This document shows, in pieces, positions 36,424 through 46,224 of a stretch of 64,000 bases of DNA; the first letter of the stretch is position 1; every line of letters begins with the position of its first letter. The notes under the pieces were generated by a model. The model saw only the letters and a program-made list of their open reading frames with translations. It was not told where the DNA came from and searched no databases. The DNA comes from Oceanobacillus sp. FSL K6-2867 (GTDB lineage: Bacteria; Bacillota; Bacilli; Bacillales; Amphibacillaceae): contig NZ_CP150144.1 in the NCBI RefSeq assembly GCF_037963145.1, positions 2,542,001-2,606,000 of the forward strand, read 5' to 3'. The translations under genes were made by a program, and so were the position numbers.

Positions 36424-37213
36424 AGACAACTTAGATAAGAAAATTGAATTATTATTACAGCAACAGACAGAGGAAGCCACCCATTTAAAAGAGGAAACGT
36501 GGAATAAAATCAGTGATGAATTATTTCATAACTCATCCGCATCCAGTCACACAGTAAGAAAGAAACTGAATAAGAAATGGAGAGGATTGGTTGTTGTGGG
36601 ATTAAGTACAGCTGCAGTAATTACAATACTGTTATTCGGAACGCTGACAGATCAAGGGCAAGCGATGTTCCGTAATTTAAAGGAAATGTTTGTGGAAGAG
36701 AAGCAGGAGGAAATTGAGCTAGAAGGACAAAAAGAGGAAACTAATGTTCAGTTGGAGACAAATGAGGAATTGCGCTACATCATTTACGTTGATGAAGAGC
36801 GTTATAAAATGGTTGAGGGAGAAGAAAGTGACCGTATTGAATTGATCGAACCACTGGAAGATAGGTATCCAGATGTTTACATGGAAATAACTCGAGTCGA
36901 TGATACAACAACCAATGAAGTCGTTGCTGCGATTAAAGCTGAGATTGAAAATGACAAAGAGATGGAATTGAGAAGAGAAGAGCGGGTAACAGAGCCGATT
37001 GAAGCGGAAATGATTCAAGGAATGGGACTTGAATATACAAATGATGCAGGCAAAACAGGACATCAATGGGATACGCCAATCCACCGGTATTATGTTACTG
37101 ACGAGGATGAAGGGCAAGTGTTTGTAATTAAGCAAGTATACTTCCTGGAGGCAGCTGAAGGTCATGGAGCAAGATTTCATTACATGCTGGAAAGCTTTAA
37201 AGTAGTTAAATAA
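36416..37213 (+). CDS. Single-pass anti-sigma factor with extracytoplasmic domain
   Basis: A 265-residue membrane protein. The N-terminal 65 residues would bind the sigma factor, one membrane segment (WRGLVVVGLSTAAVITILLFG) follows near residue 65, and about 180 very acidic residues lie outside. The outer part resembles DUF4367-type sensor domains. ATG 36416 is 8 nt after GGGGG and overlaps the sigma gene, so both are made together. The signal sensed is unknown. Confidence 0.78.
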   Translation: MSRDNLDKKIELLLQQQTEEATHLKEETWNKISDELFHNSSASSHTVRKKLNKKWRGLVVVGLSTAAVITILLFGTLTDQGQAMFRNLKEMFVEEKQEEIELEGQKEETNVQLETNEELRYIIYVDEERYKMVEGEESDRIELIEPLEDRYPDVYMEITRVDDTTTNEVVAAIKAEIENDKEMELRREERVTEPIEAEMIQGMGLEYTNDAGKTGHQWDTPIHRYYVTDEDEGQVFVIKQVYFLEAAEGHGARFHYMLESFKVVK

Positions 37214-37278
37214 TTGGTGGATTTGTAGATACATTGCTAAATGAGGAGGTCTGAAGAACTTCTAGTAGATTATCAATA

Positions 37279-37319
37279 AGCAAGTCATGACGTTTTTCGT
37301 TTCATGGCTTGCTCTTTTT
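37279..37319 (+). terminator. Terminator of the sigma/anti-sigma operon
   Basis: GCAAGTCATGA pairs with TCATGGCTTGC (one G-T), followed by TCTTTTT. Confidence 0.85.
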
Positions 37320-37538
37320 ATGCTGGATAAGCTGGAAAAGCACTCAAACTTTATGCTGAAAATAATAAACTTTAAATGGTTATAAAGAACTGGTAATTAA
37401 GTTTTGCAAAGATGCCATTAAAAGCTGATTAAAAAGGCTATTATGAAGTTTTAAAAACCTATCGCAAATTAGTTAATTGTATGCTATAATCACGTTTAAA
37501 TATTTAGAAAATAAAAATAGCAAATGGGGGAAACAAAT
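37320..37538 (+). promoter_or_regulatory. Promoter region of the TrpXYZ-like operon
   Basis: An extended -10 element TGCTATAAT (TATAAT at 37485-37490) about 50 nt before the GTG start. The rest is AT-rich; I looked for a T-box and did not see one. Confidence 0.55.
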
Positions 37539-38528
37539 GTGAAAAAGGTAATGATGCTACTAGCAATAATTGGGATAGTTGTATTAACTGCTTGTGGGTC
37601 TGACGATGCATCTGGATCAGATGACACGACATCTGAAGGTGGAGATACATATACAATCGGTGCAACACAAATCGTCGAACATCCATCACTTGATGCAGCA
37701 TATGAAGGGTTTCAGGAAGCGCTGAAAGATGCTGGGCTTGAGGTGGAATATGATTTTCAAAGTGCGCAAAATGATCAAAACAATGTCAAGCCGATCTCAG
37801 ATGGCTTTGTAGCAGACAGCGTTGATTTGATATTCGCTAACTCAACGCCGAGTGCTCTTGGGGCGCTGCAAGCAACAAGTGATATTCCGATTCTCTTTAC
37901 ATCGGTTACGGATGCGGTTGATGCTGGTCTCGTACCATCTATGGAGGAGGCAGGTGAAAATATTACAGGCGTTGTAGATTTACATCCTGATCAAATTGGA
38001 GCAACTGTTGAATTCATTAGCACCTATTTTGAAGGGGCAAAGATAGGAATGCTTTACAACGCTGGCGAGCAAAATTCAGTTAAACAGATTGAAACCGTTA
38101 AAAAGGCGGCGGAAGGTACTGAACTTGAGGTTGTCGAGCGAACAGTTGCAAATTCATCTGAAGTACAGCAAGCTGCAAATACGCTTGTAGGCGAAGTGGA
38201 TATTTTTTATATTATTACAGATAACACAGTCGTTTCTGCTTTAGAAAGTGTTATTGGAGTAGCGAATGATCAAGATATTCCGCTGATTGTAGGTGAACCT
38301 GACTCCTTAGCAAAAGGTGGATTTGCTACATTTGGAATCGATTACCATACAATTGGATATCGTACAGGCGAAATGGCTGCGGAAATTCTGACTGGTAAAA
38401 AGTCGCCGAGTGATATTCCTGCTGAGTACCCACCAGAGATTCAATTGTTTATTAATAAGCAAGGTGCTGAGGAGCAAGGTGTGAAGTGGAATGCCGACTG
38501 GGATGATACCGCACAATTCATAGAGTAA
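37539..38528 (+). CDS. ABC transporter substrate-binding lipoprotein (TrpX-like)
   Basis: A 329-residue lipoprotein. The signal peptide ends in the lipobox VVLTAC, followed by a Ser/Asp/Gly/Thr linker and a two-lobe binding fold of the ABC_sub_bind family (TYTIGATQIVEHPSLDAAYEGF, SAQNDQNNV, LIFANSTPSA). Homologues such as pneumococcal TrpX bind tryptophan; others bind unrelated ligands, so the substrate is open. I chose GTG 37539, 8 nt after GGGGG, because the earlier ATG 37524 overlaps that site. The permease and ATPase genes follow. Confidence 0.85.
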   Translation: MKKVMMLLAIIGIVVLTACGSDDASGSDDTTSEGGDTYTIGATQIVEHPSLDAAYEGFQEALKDAGLEVEYDFQSAQNDQNNVKPISDGFVADSVDLIFANSTPSALGALQATSDIPILFTSVTDAVDAGLVPSMEEAGENITGVVDLHPDQIGATVEFISTYFEGAKIGMLYNAGEQNSVKQIETVKKAAEGTELEVVERTVANSSEVQQAANTLVGEVDIFYIITDNTVVSALESVIGVANDQDIPLIVGEPDSLAKGGFATFGIDYHTIGYRTGEMAAEILTGKKSPSDIPAEYPPEIQLFINKQGAEEQGVKWNADWDDTAQFIE

Positions 38529-38545
38529 TTATAAGATAAGTTTTT

Positions 38546-38569
38546 GGAGCCAGATTATTGTCTGGCTCC
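38546..38569 (+). terminator. Attenuating hairpin between binding-protein and permease genes
   Basis: GGAGCCAGA/TCTGGCTCC with a 6-nt loop and only a weak T tail. It may stabilise the binding-protein mRNA and reduce read-through, as is common in ABC operons. Confidence 0.6.
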
Positions 38570-38642
38570 CTTCATCATTGGAAAAGTCCCTTATACATAT
38601 AAGGGATAAACACGGCATTAACGTCACGGGAGGATTAAAATT

Positions 38643-39623
38643 ATGTTTATATCCATGTTTGGAGCTGTTGAATCAGGAGTTATTTATGCCATTATGGCAT
38701 TAGGTGTTTATTTAACATTCCGTGTACTCGATTTTCCGGATTTAACAGTGGATGGCAGCTTTGTAACGGGTGCATCGGTGGCAGCACTCTCAATTGTAAA
38801 TGGTGTTCCTCCTATATTAGCAACAATATTCGCACTTGCAGCTGGGTTTCTGGCAGGATGTATTACAGGTTTATTGCATACAAAAGGAAAAGTAAATGCA
38901 TTGCTTTCTGGAATTCTCATGATGACAGCTTTATATTCTATAAATCTACGCATTTTGGGACAACCTACCTTATCCATGCTTCATGAAACAACTATCTTCA
39001 ACCAGCTTAATTCCATCTGGTCTTCGACAGCAATTGATGACACGCTGGATAATCTCCTCAGTGTTCTGGGGTTAGACCGATTTCCTTCAACTTGGGGGAT
39101 TTTGCTTATAATGACAGTTGTAACGATTATTATTAAACTTGTGACAGACTACTATTTGAAAACTGAGGTTGGGTTAGCGCTTCGTGCTATTGGGGACAAT
39201 AAACGAATGATTCGCAGCTTTTCGGCAAATACAGACAATCTTACTATTATAGGTGTTGGTTTGTCGAACGGTCTTGTTGCATTGGCGGGGGCTCTTATCG
39301 GCCAGCTTGGTGGGTTTGCAGATGTAAATATGGGAATTGGTATGATTGTCATAGGACTGGCTTCAGTTATTATCGGGGAAGCATTATTTGGCACAAAGAC
39401 AATTGCCCGAGCAACACTTGCTGTAATCGGTGGTGCAATCATTTACCGGATAATTGTAACACTGGCACTGCGCGTTGATTTCCTGGAAACAGGCGATATG
39501 AAGTTCATTACAGCAGCGATTGTTATTATCGCATTAGTAGCACCAAAAGTTCTCCAAATGCAGAAGGAAAGGAAACGGCGCATCCAAAAACGCAGGCAGC
39601 TAGGAGGAGATTCACATGCTTAA
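38643..39623 (+). CDS. ABC transporter permease (TrpY-like, branched-chain type)
   Basis: A 326-residue inner-membrane permease with about eight or nine hydrophobic segments. LDFPDLTVDGSFVTGASV and VGLALRAIGDNKRMIRSFS are typical of the LivH/RbsC-like permeases paired with ABC_sub_bind proteins. GGGAGG precedes the ATG. Its 3' end overlaps the ATPase gene by 8 nt. Confidence 0.88.
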   Translation: MFISMFGAVESGVIYAIMALGVYLTFRVLDFPDLTVDGSFVTGASVAALSIVNGVPPILATIFALAAGFLAGCITGLLHTKGKVNALLSGILMMTALYSINLRILGQPTLSMLHETTIFNQLNSIWSSTAIDDTLDNLLSVLGLDRFPSTWGILLIMTVVTIIIKLVTDYYLKTEVGLALRAIGDNKRMIRSFSANTDNLTIIGVGLSNGLVALAGALIGQLGGFADVNMGIGMIVIGLASVIIGEALFGTKTIARATLAVIGGAIIYRIIVTLALRVDFLETGDMKFITAAIVIIALVAPKVLQMQKERKRRIQKRRQLGGDSHA

Positions 39624-40410
39624 TGTCAAGAATATATCTGTAACCTTCAATGAAGGTACATTAGATGAAAAGAAGGCGTTAAATAACATTGAACTCGAAA
39701 TGGCCGCTGGGGATTTTGTGACAGTTATTGGCAGTAATGGAGCAGGGAAGTCGACCTTGATGAATGTCATTTCCGGCAATATTCTTCCAGATGCAGGGGA
39801 TGTTATTATAGGTGGGAAACAAGTTGTTCATTTACCGGAATATAAGCGTTCTGCCTTTATTGGCCGGGTATTCCAAGATCCAATGGCGGGGACGGCACCA
39901 TCCATGACAATTGAGGAAAACCTAGCGATGGCTTATTCGCGCAATAAAAAAAGAAGGTTAAAGTTTGGCGTAACGAAGAAAAGGAAAGACATGTTCAAAG
40001 ATTATTTGAAAACGTTAAATTTAGGCCTTGAAGACCGACTGTCTGCTAAAGTTGGTTTACTGTCAGGAGGAGAAAGGCAAGCCCTTTCCTTATTGATGGC
40101 AACCTTTACAAATCCTAATATCCTGCTTCTTGATGAGCATACTGCAGCACTCGATCCATCTCGAGCAGAACTAATTACCTCACTTACCGAAAAAGTAGTA
40201 AGAGAGTCAGGATTAACGACCCTAATGGTTACCCATAATATGCAGCAGGCACTAGACCTAGGCAATAGACTAATCATGATGGATAAAGGGCAAATCATAT
40301 TTGAGGCGAATGATGAAGAGAAGCAGAAATTGACTGTTAAAGATCTCTTGCAGGAGTTCCAGCGGATTCGCGGCCAGCAATTGGAAGATGACCGTGCCGT
40401 TTTAAGCTGA
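39616..40410 (+). CDS. ABC transporter ATP-binding protein (TrpZ-like)
   Basis: A 264-residue ATPase with Walker A GSNGAGKS (residues 38-45), signature LSGGERQ (near residue 150) and Walker B ILLLDEH (near residue 172). The glutamate after the Walker B aspartate is present. It energises import through the permease encoded just upstream, whose gene it overlaps. Confidence 0.9.
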   Translation: MLNVKNISVTFNEGTLDEKKALNNIELEMAAGDFVTVIGSNGAGKSTLMNVISGNILPDAGDVIIGGKQVVHLPEYKRSAFIGRVFQDPMAGTAPSMTIEENLAMAYSRNKKRRLKFGVTKKRKDMFKDYLKTLNLGLEDRLSAKVGLLSGGERQALSLLMATFTNPNILLLDEHTAALDPSRAELITSLTEKVVRESGLTTLMVTHNMQQALDLGNRLIMMDKGQIIFEANDEEKQKLTVKDLLQEFQRIRGQQLEDDRAVLS

Positions 40411-40431
40411 ATAATGTTTAACGCATTGATG

Positions 40432-40476
40432 AATACACACGAACGATTCTGATGGGGATAAGTCGTGTGTATTTTT
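40432..40476 (+). terminator. Terminator of the ABC importer operon
   Basis: AATACACACGA pairs with TCGTGTGTATT across a 20-nt loop, followed by TTTTATTT. Confidence 0.82.
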
Positions 40477-40521
40477 ATTTCTGTGACAGGATAACGCTTC
40501 AAAAATTTGAATTATCGTTCC

Positions 40522-40557
40522 CGGTTCAGGTTCTATTAAAGATATGAGAACCTGAAC
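40522..40557. repeat. 12-bp perfect inverted repeat
   Basis: GGTTCAGGTTCT and its exact complement AGAACCTGAACC are separated by 12 nt; the flanks CCC/GGG could extend it. It lies between two converging transcription units, is not needed as a terminator, and has no T-run. The following 140 nt up to the gdhA terminator show nothing else I recognise. Confidence 0.5.
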
Positions 40558-40705
40558 CAAAGGGAAATCGTCGAAATCCGACCGTTCACAGAAAAATGAC
40601 CGCCGAAAGTGAAGTAGATCTCGGCTGAGGCCCTTATAGTCGAACAGAAACCAGCAAAATCATCCTCATCTTCTTTATTGCCTTAAGGTTTGCTGCATCT
40701 AAACA

Positions 40706-40743
40706 CAAAAAAGGCATACAAGCCTCTAAAGAAGCCTGTATGC
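40706..40743 (-). terminator. Terminator of gdhA
   Basis: GCATACA plus an inner G-T containing stem pair with TGTATGC; on the minus strand six T follow. Confidence 0.82.
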
Positions 40744-40753
40744 TTATTCTAAT

Positions 40754-42148
<1,395 letters not shown>

Positions 42149-42293
42149 TCATGCCCTCCTTCATTATAAACCTTCTACACGAAAACAAAATTACAATATA
42201 CTATTTATTTTACGAAAATTAATTAATCGAAACAATATAAAAAATAGATATAACTAATGCCGTTGTGAGATAATCAAACTTGAGGTGGTAATT

Positions 42294-43199
42294 TTGGAGC
42301 TAAAACAAATTAAGTATTTTATCGAGGTCGCAAAAAGGGAACATGTAACAGAAGCCGCAGATGCAATGCATATTGCACAATCTGCTGTCAGTCGCCAGCT
42401 GTTTAAACTTGAAGAAGAGCTCGGAGTCAATTTGTTTATCCGGGAAGGTCGCAACGTCAGATTAACACCGATTGGAAAAATATTTATGGAACATATGGAA
42501 AAGGCAATTCATGTAATTGATGAAGCAGAACAGGTTATTAAAGAATATACGGATCCAGAAAGAGGAACGGTCCATATCGGCTTTCCAAGCAGCCTGGCCA
42601 GCAATATGCTGCCAACATCTATTTCCGCTTTTCGGGAGGAGCATCCGAACGTAAAGTTTAAATTGAAGCAGGGAACCTATTATGAATTGGTTGAAGCGGT
42701 CAAGAAGAGTGAAATTAATATGGCGTTATTAGGTCCAATTCCACAGAATGAGCCGAAATTAAAGGGAACTATTTTGTTTTCAGAAAATATGGTTGCATTA
42801 CTGCCAGTGCGTCACCCGCTTGCAAATGAACCTGGCATCAAGCTAAATCAATTACGCAAAGATTCCTTTGTTTTGTTCCGTAAAGGATTTATTTTGCGAA
42901 ATGTTGTTGTCGATGCTTGTAACCAGCTTGGTTTCCATCCTCAAGTATCCTTTGAAGGAGAAGATATTGAGGCAATTAAAGGACTCGTATCTGCAGGGCT
43001 TGGTGTAACATTGATTCCTGAAATTACATTAATCGACCATATACCCCATGGAACGGTAAAAGTCCCAATTATCAATCCCAATGTTTCCCGTACGGTAGGA
43101 GTCATGGTTTCAGCAGAACGTTCTTTGCTACCTACTGAAAAACGATTCTATGAATTTTTGAAGAACTTTTATATGCGGTTGGAGAAATTTCAAAATTAG
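42294..43199 (+). CDS. gltC: LysR-type regulator of glutamate synthesis
   Basis: A 301-residue LysR regulator very like B. subtilis GltC: the N-terminus MELKQIKYFIEVAKREHVTEAAD, then AQSAVSRQLFKLEEELG in the HTH, and DPERGTVHIGFPSSLAS and GEDIEAIKGLVSAGLGVTL in the effector domain. GltC activates gltAB and is controlled by 2-oxoglutarate/glutamate and by glutamate dehydrogenase. I chose TTG 42294, 5 nt after GAGGTGG. Here it is divergent from gdhA and 13 kb from gltAB, unlike B. subtilis where it abuts gltA. Confidence 0.9.
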   Translation: MELKQIKYFIEVAKREHVTEAADAMHIAQSAVSRQLFKLEEELGVNLFIREGRNVRLTPIGKIFMEHMEKAIHVIDEAEQVIKEYTDPERGTVHIGFPSSLASNMLPTSISAFREEHPNVKFKLKQGTYYELVEAVKKSEINMALLGPIPQNEPKLKGTILFSENMVALLPVRHPLANEPGIKLNQLRKDSFVLFRKGFILRNVVVDACNQLGFHPQVSFEGEDIEAIKGLVSAGLGVTLIPEITLIDHIPHGTVKVPIINPNVSRTVGVMVSAERSLLPTEKRFYEFLKNFYMRLEKFQN

Positions 43200-43246
43200 T
43201 CGTAGAATTAAGTTGCTTTAATTTTTGTTGTATGCTATCGTTGGAT

Positions 43247-43295
43247 ACAAGATATGGATAGTGAATATGATGATTAATACTATATATTGTATAAT
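43247..43295 (+). promoter_or_regulatory. Candidate NrdR-controlled promoter of the nrd operon
   Basis: ACTATATATTGT (43279-43290) matches the NrdR-box core and overlaps the region just before a -10 TATAAT (43290-43295). A weaker box ACAAGATATGGA (43247-43258) lies exactly 32 nt upstream, about three helical turns, as in paired NrdR boxes. This implies a leader of about 260 nt before nrdE, in which I see no other feature. Confidence 0.5.
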
Positions 43296-43558
43296 GGGTA
43301 AGGTGATCGGGTCTTGTAAAGGAAGTCCATTTCAAACTGAAGCTATCAAAAGCGTGGTAGATTTTTAATCAACTAATATAGCATAACGATAGAAGGATAG
43401 TTTGTAAAGGAAATAAGATCAGAAAATCTGCCCTCATTTTTTTGGCGGCTAAAAGATAATCTTGACCATTTTTCATAAGGAATTCATTAATTCGAATCCA
43501 TTAAAAGACCGAAAGCAATAGGTGTTTACATAGTTTTATATATAGGGAGGCAGTTAAC

Positions 43559-45793
43559 ATGATTACAGAAACGAAACAGGATCCAAGTACAATTGAGCAG
43601 CTTGTCAAACTAGCAACAGACGGGCTTTCTGTCGAAATTGATCATTTTATGGAGAAAGCATTACGAACCATCAAACCAGAAATGGGGATCGAAAAAGTTG
43701 CAGATCGATTAATTAAAATTGCATTGGAAAATATAGATGAAGTAAACCCGGCATGGACATACGTTGCAGCAAGAATTTATTTGCAAGAGCTTTACCGTAA
43801 AGCAGGAGAAAACCGCAATTATAATGCGGAGACTCGATATGGATCGCTGTATGAGTTAATTCAAATGTTAACCGATGAAGGGGCATATGCGCCGAACATC
43901 ATCTCAAAATATACGAAATCTGAAATTGACCACTTCGGTAGCATTATTGAGCCAGATAGAGATCTACTATTTAACTATTTAGGAATTTATACGGTAGCTA
44001 CACGTTATTTGGCAACCGATCATAATAAAAACATTTATGAACTACCACAGGAACGCTGGATGGTTATTGCTATGTACTTGATGCAGGATGAAGACTCATC
44101 TCACAGAACGAAGCTTGTAGAAGAAGCGTACTGGGCATTAAGTAATCTCTATATGACAGTAGCAACACCAACCTTAACGAATGCAGGAAAAACACATGGT
44201 CAATTATCAAGCTGCTTTATTGATACAGTGGATGATAGCCTGCAATCGATTTATGACAGTAACACTGATATTGCGAAGCTTTCTAAAAACGGTGGCGGAA
44301 TTGGTGTTTATATGGGGAAAATCCGTGCGAGAGGAAGCTCCATTAAAGGATTCAAAGGAATGTCCAGTGGTGTTGTGCCATGGATTAAGCAGCTAAACAA
44401 CACAGCAGTAAGTGTTGACCAGCTTGGTACGAGAAAAGGAGCAATCGCCATTTATTTAGACGTTTGGCATCAAGATATTGAGTCCTTCCTTGACTTGAAG
44501 CTGAATAATGGGGATGACCGCATGCGTGCCCATGATATTTTTACAGGAGTTTGTTTACCAGATTATTTTATGGAGCAAGTAGAACAACGCGGCGAATGGC
44601 ATCTGTTCGATCCACATGAAGTGCGTCAAGTAATGGGCTATTCCCTAGAAGAATTTTATGATGAAGAAAAAGGGAATGGAACATGGAGAGAAAAATATCT
44701 AGAATGTGTGGCAAATGAGAACTTATCGCGTAAAACAGTAAATGCAATTGATATTATGAAACGTGTTATGGTATCCCAGCTTGAAACAGGTACACCGTTC
44801 ATGTTTTATCGTGATGAAGTGAATCGCCAAAATGCCAATAGCCACCAAGGGATGATTTACTGCTCGAACCTATGTACAGAAATTACCCAAAACCAATCAC
44901 CAACACAATTTGTGGAAGAATACCTTGAAAAAGAAAACACAATCGTGAAGAAATATCAGCCTGGTGATTATGTTGTTTGTAACCTAAGCTCGATTAACTT
45001 AGGAAAAGCAGTTCCTGATAATGTGCTTGACCGATTAATTAAAATTCAAGTTCGTATGTTAGATAACGTTATTGATATTAATACATTGCCAATTATGCAA
45101 GCAGAACTGACGAACAAGAAGTATCGTGCAATTGGATTAGGAACTTTTGGATGGCATCATCTGCTGGCAAAAGAGAATATTGAATGGGAATCTGATCAAG
45201 CAGTAAGCTATGCAGATGAATTGTATGAGAAAATTGCCTACTTAACGATCAAGAATAGTATGGAGCTTAGCAAGGAAAAAGGAAGCTACCCAGCCTTCGA
45301 AGGAAGTAAATGGAGTACAGGAGCTTACTTTAAGCAAAAGGGCTATACAACTAACGAATGGGAAGCACTGCAAGAAGAAGTACAGGAGAACGGTATGCGT
45401 AACGGTTATTTGATGGCAGTAGCACCGAACTCAACGACAGCGATGATTGCTGGCTCAACAGCTAGTATCGATCCAATTTTCAATGTGTTCTATAGTGAAG
45501 AGAAGAAAGACTTTAAGATTCCTGTCACTGCGCCAGAGCTTGACCACCGCACATACAATATATATCGCCGTTCTGCATATATCGTTGATCAGCGCTGGTC
45601 TGTTAAACAAAATGCAGTAAGACAGAAACATATTGATCAAAGTATTTCATTTAACTTCTATGTGCCGAATACAATTCGTGCATCGATTTTATTAGATCTC
45701 CATTTGCAAGCATGGCGTGAGGGACTGAAAACGACTTATTATGTTCGTTCAACGTCGAATGATGTCGAAGAATGTGAGTGGTGTCAAAGTTGA
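43559..45793 (+). CDS. nrdE: Class I ribonucleotide reductase, alpha subunit
   Basis: A 744-residue catalytic subunit that reduces ribonucleoside diphosphates. The active-site cysteines are seen in LSSCFIDTV (near residue 218) and NLCTEI (near residue 441, N-x-C-x-E), and the C-terminal redox pair is CEWC. The radical-path tyrosines fall in the conserved region before SFNFYVPN. An N-terminal ATP-cone of full length is absent, as in class Ib enzymes. GGAGG precedes the ATG. A flavodoxin gene and nrdF follow with overlaps, forming one operon. Confidence 0.92.
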   Translation: MITETKQDPSTIEQLVKLATDGLSVEIDHFMEKALRTIKPEMGIEKVADRLIKIALENIDEVNPAWTYVAARIYLQELYRKAGENRNYNAETRYGSLYELIQMLTDEGAYAPNIISKYTKSEIDHFGSIIEPDRDLLFNYLGIYTVATRYLATDHNKNIYELPQERWMVIAMYLMQDEDSSHRTKLVEEAYWALSNLYMTVATPTLTNAGKTHGQLSSCFIDTVDDSLQSIYDSNTDIAKLSKNGGGIGVYMGKIRARGSSIKGFKGMSSGVVPWIKQLNNTAVSVDQLGTRKGAIAIYLDVWHQDIESFLDLKLNNGDDRMRAHDIFTGVCLPDYFMEQVEQRGEWHLFDPHEVRQVMGYSLEEFYDEEKGNGTWREKYLECVANENLSRKTVNAIDIMKRVMVSQLETGTPFMFYRDEVNRQNANSHQGMIYCSNLCTEITQNQSPTQFVEEYLEKENTIVKKYQPGDYVVCNLSSINLGKAVPDNVLDRLIKIQVRMLDNVIDINTLPIMQAELTNKKYRAIGLGTFGWHHLLAKENIEWESDQAVSYADELYEKIAYLTIKNSMELSKEKGSYPAFEGSKWSTGAYFKQKGYTTNEWEALQEEVQENGMRNGYLMAVAPNSTTAMIAGSTASIDPIFNVFYSEEKKDFKIPVTAPELDHRTYNIYRRSAYIVDQRWSVKQNAVRQKHIDQSISFNFYVPNTIRASILLDLHLQAWREGLKTTYYVRSTSNDVEECEWCQS

Positions 45794-46224
45794 GGGCGAT
45801 TATCGCATATTTATCGTACAGTGGAAACACAGCAGAAGTAGCGGAACTGATTGAAAGCAAATTAAAGCGAGATGGTATATCTGTGGATATGCATCGAATC
45901 GGAATTGATGCACCATTTGACCCTGAGAGCTATGATTTTGTTTTCCTTGGAACGTTTACTTGGGAAATGGGGAGTACACCAGACGAAGTGAAAGACCTCA
46001 TACTGGAGATTGGCTATAAACCAGATAATATGGTTGTTTTTGGAACGGGAGATACCCAATTTGGCGGGGATGACTTATTCTGCAAAGCTGTGGATAAGTT
46101 AGTGAAATTTTATGATAGTAAGTGGACTGGTCTGAAAATTGAGCAGTCCCCTAGAGGAAGTCAGGAAGAAAAAGTTGAAATTTGGTTGGAAGGAGTACTG
46201 CATCATGTCAAGAGCTTTGCTTGA
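45790..46224 (+). CDS. Flavodoxin within the ribonucleotide reductase operon
   Basis: A 144-residue flavodoxin. The FMN phosphate loop is AYLSYSGNTAEVAE and FGTGDTQFGGDDLFC follows near residue 87, typical of true flavodoxins more than of NrdI. It likely supplies electrons or oxidant for the metal-radical cofactor of NrdF, the role NrdI has in class Ib systems; this is inferred from its position. I chose TTG 45790, which overlaps the nrdE stop (TTGA); GTG codons at 45778 and 45781 are alternatives. The nrdF start lies inside its 3' end. Confidence 0.82.
   Translation: MRAIIAYLSYSGNTAEVAELIESKLKRDGISVDMHRIGIDAPFDPESYDFVFLGTFTWEMGSTPDEVKDLILEIGYKPDNMVVFGTGDTQFGGDDLFCKAVDKLVKFYDSKWTGLKIEQSPRGSQEEKVEIWLEGVLHHVKSFA

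Noticed and set aside
37320..37538. Possible T-box leader before the TrpXYZ-like operon
   Set aside because: No T-box consensus block, specifier loop or terminator/antiterminator pair could be found.
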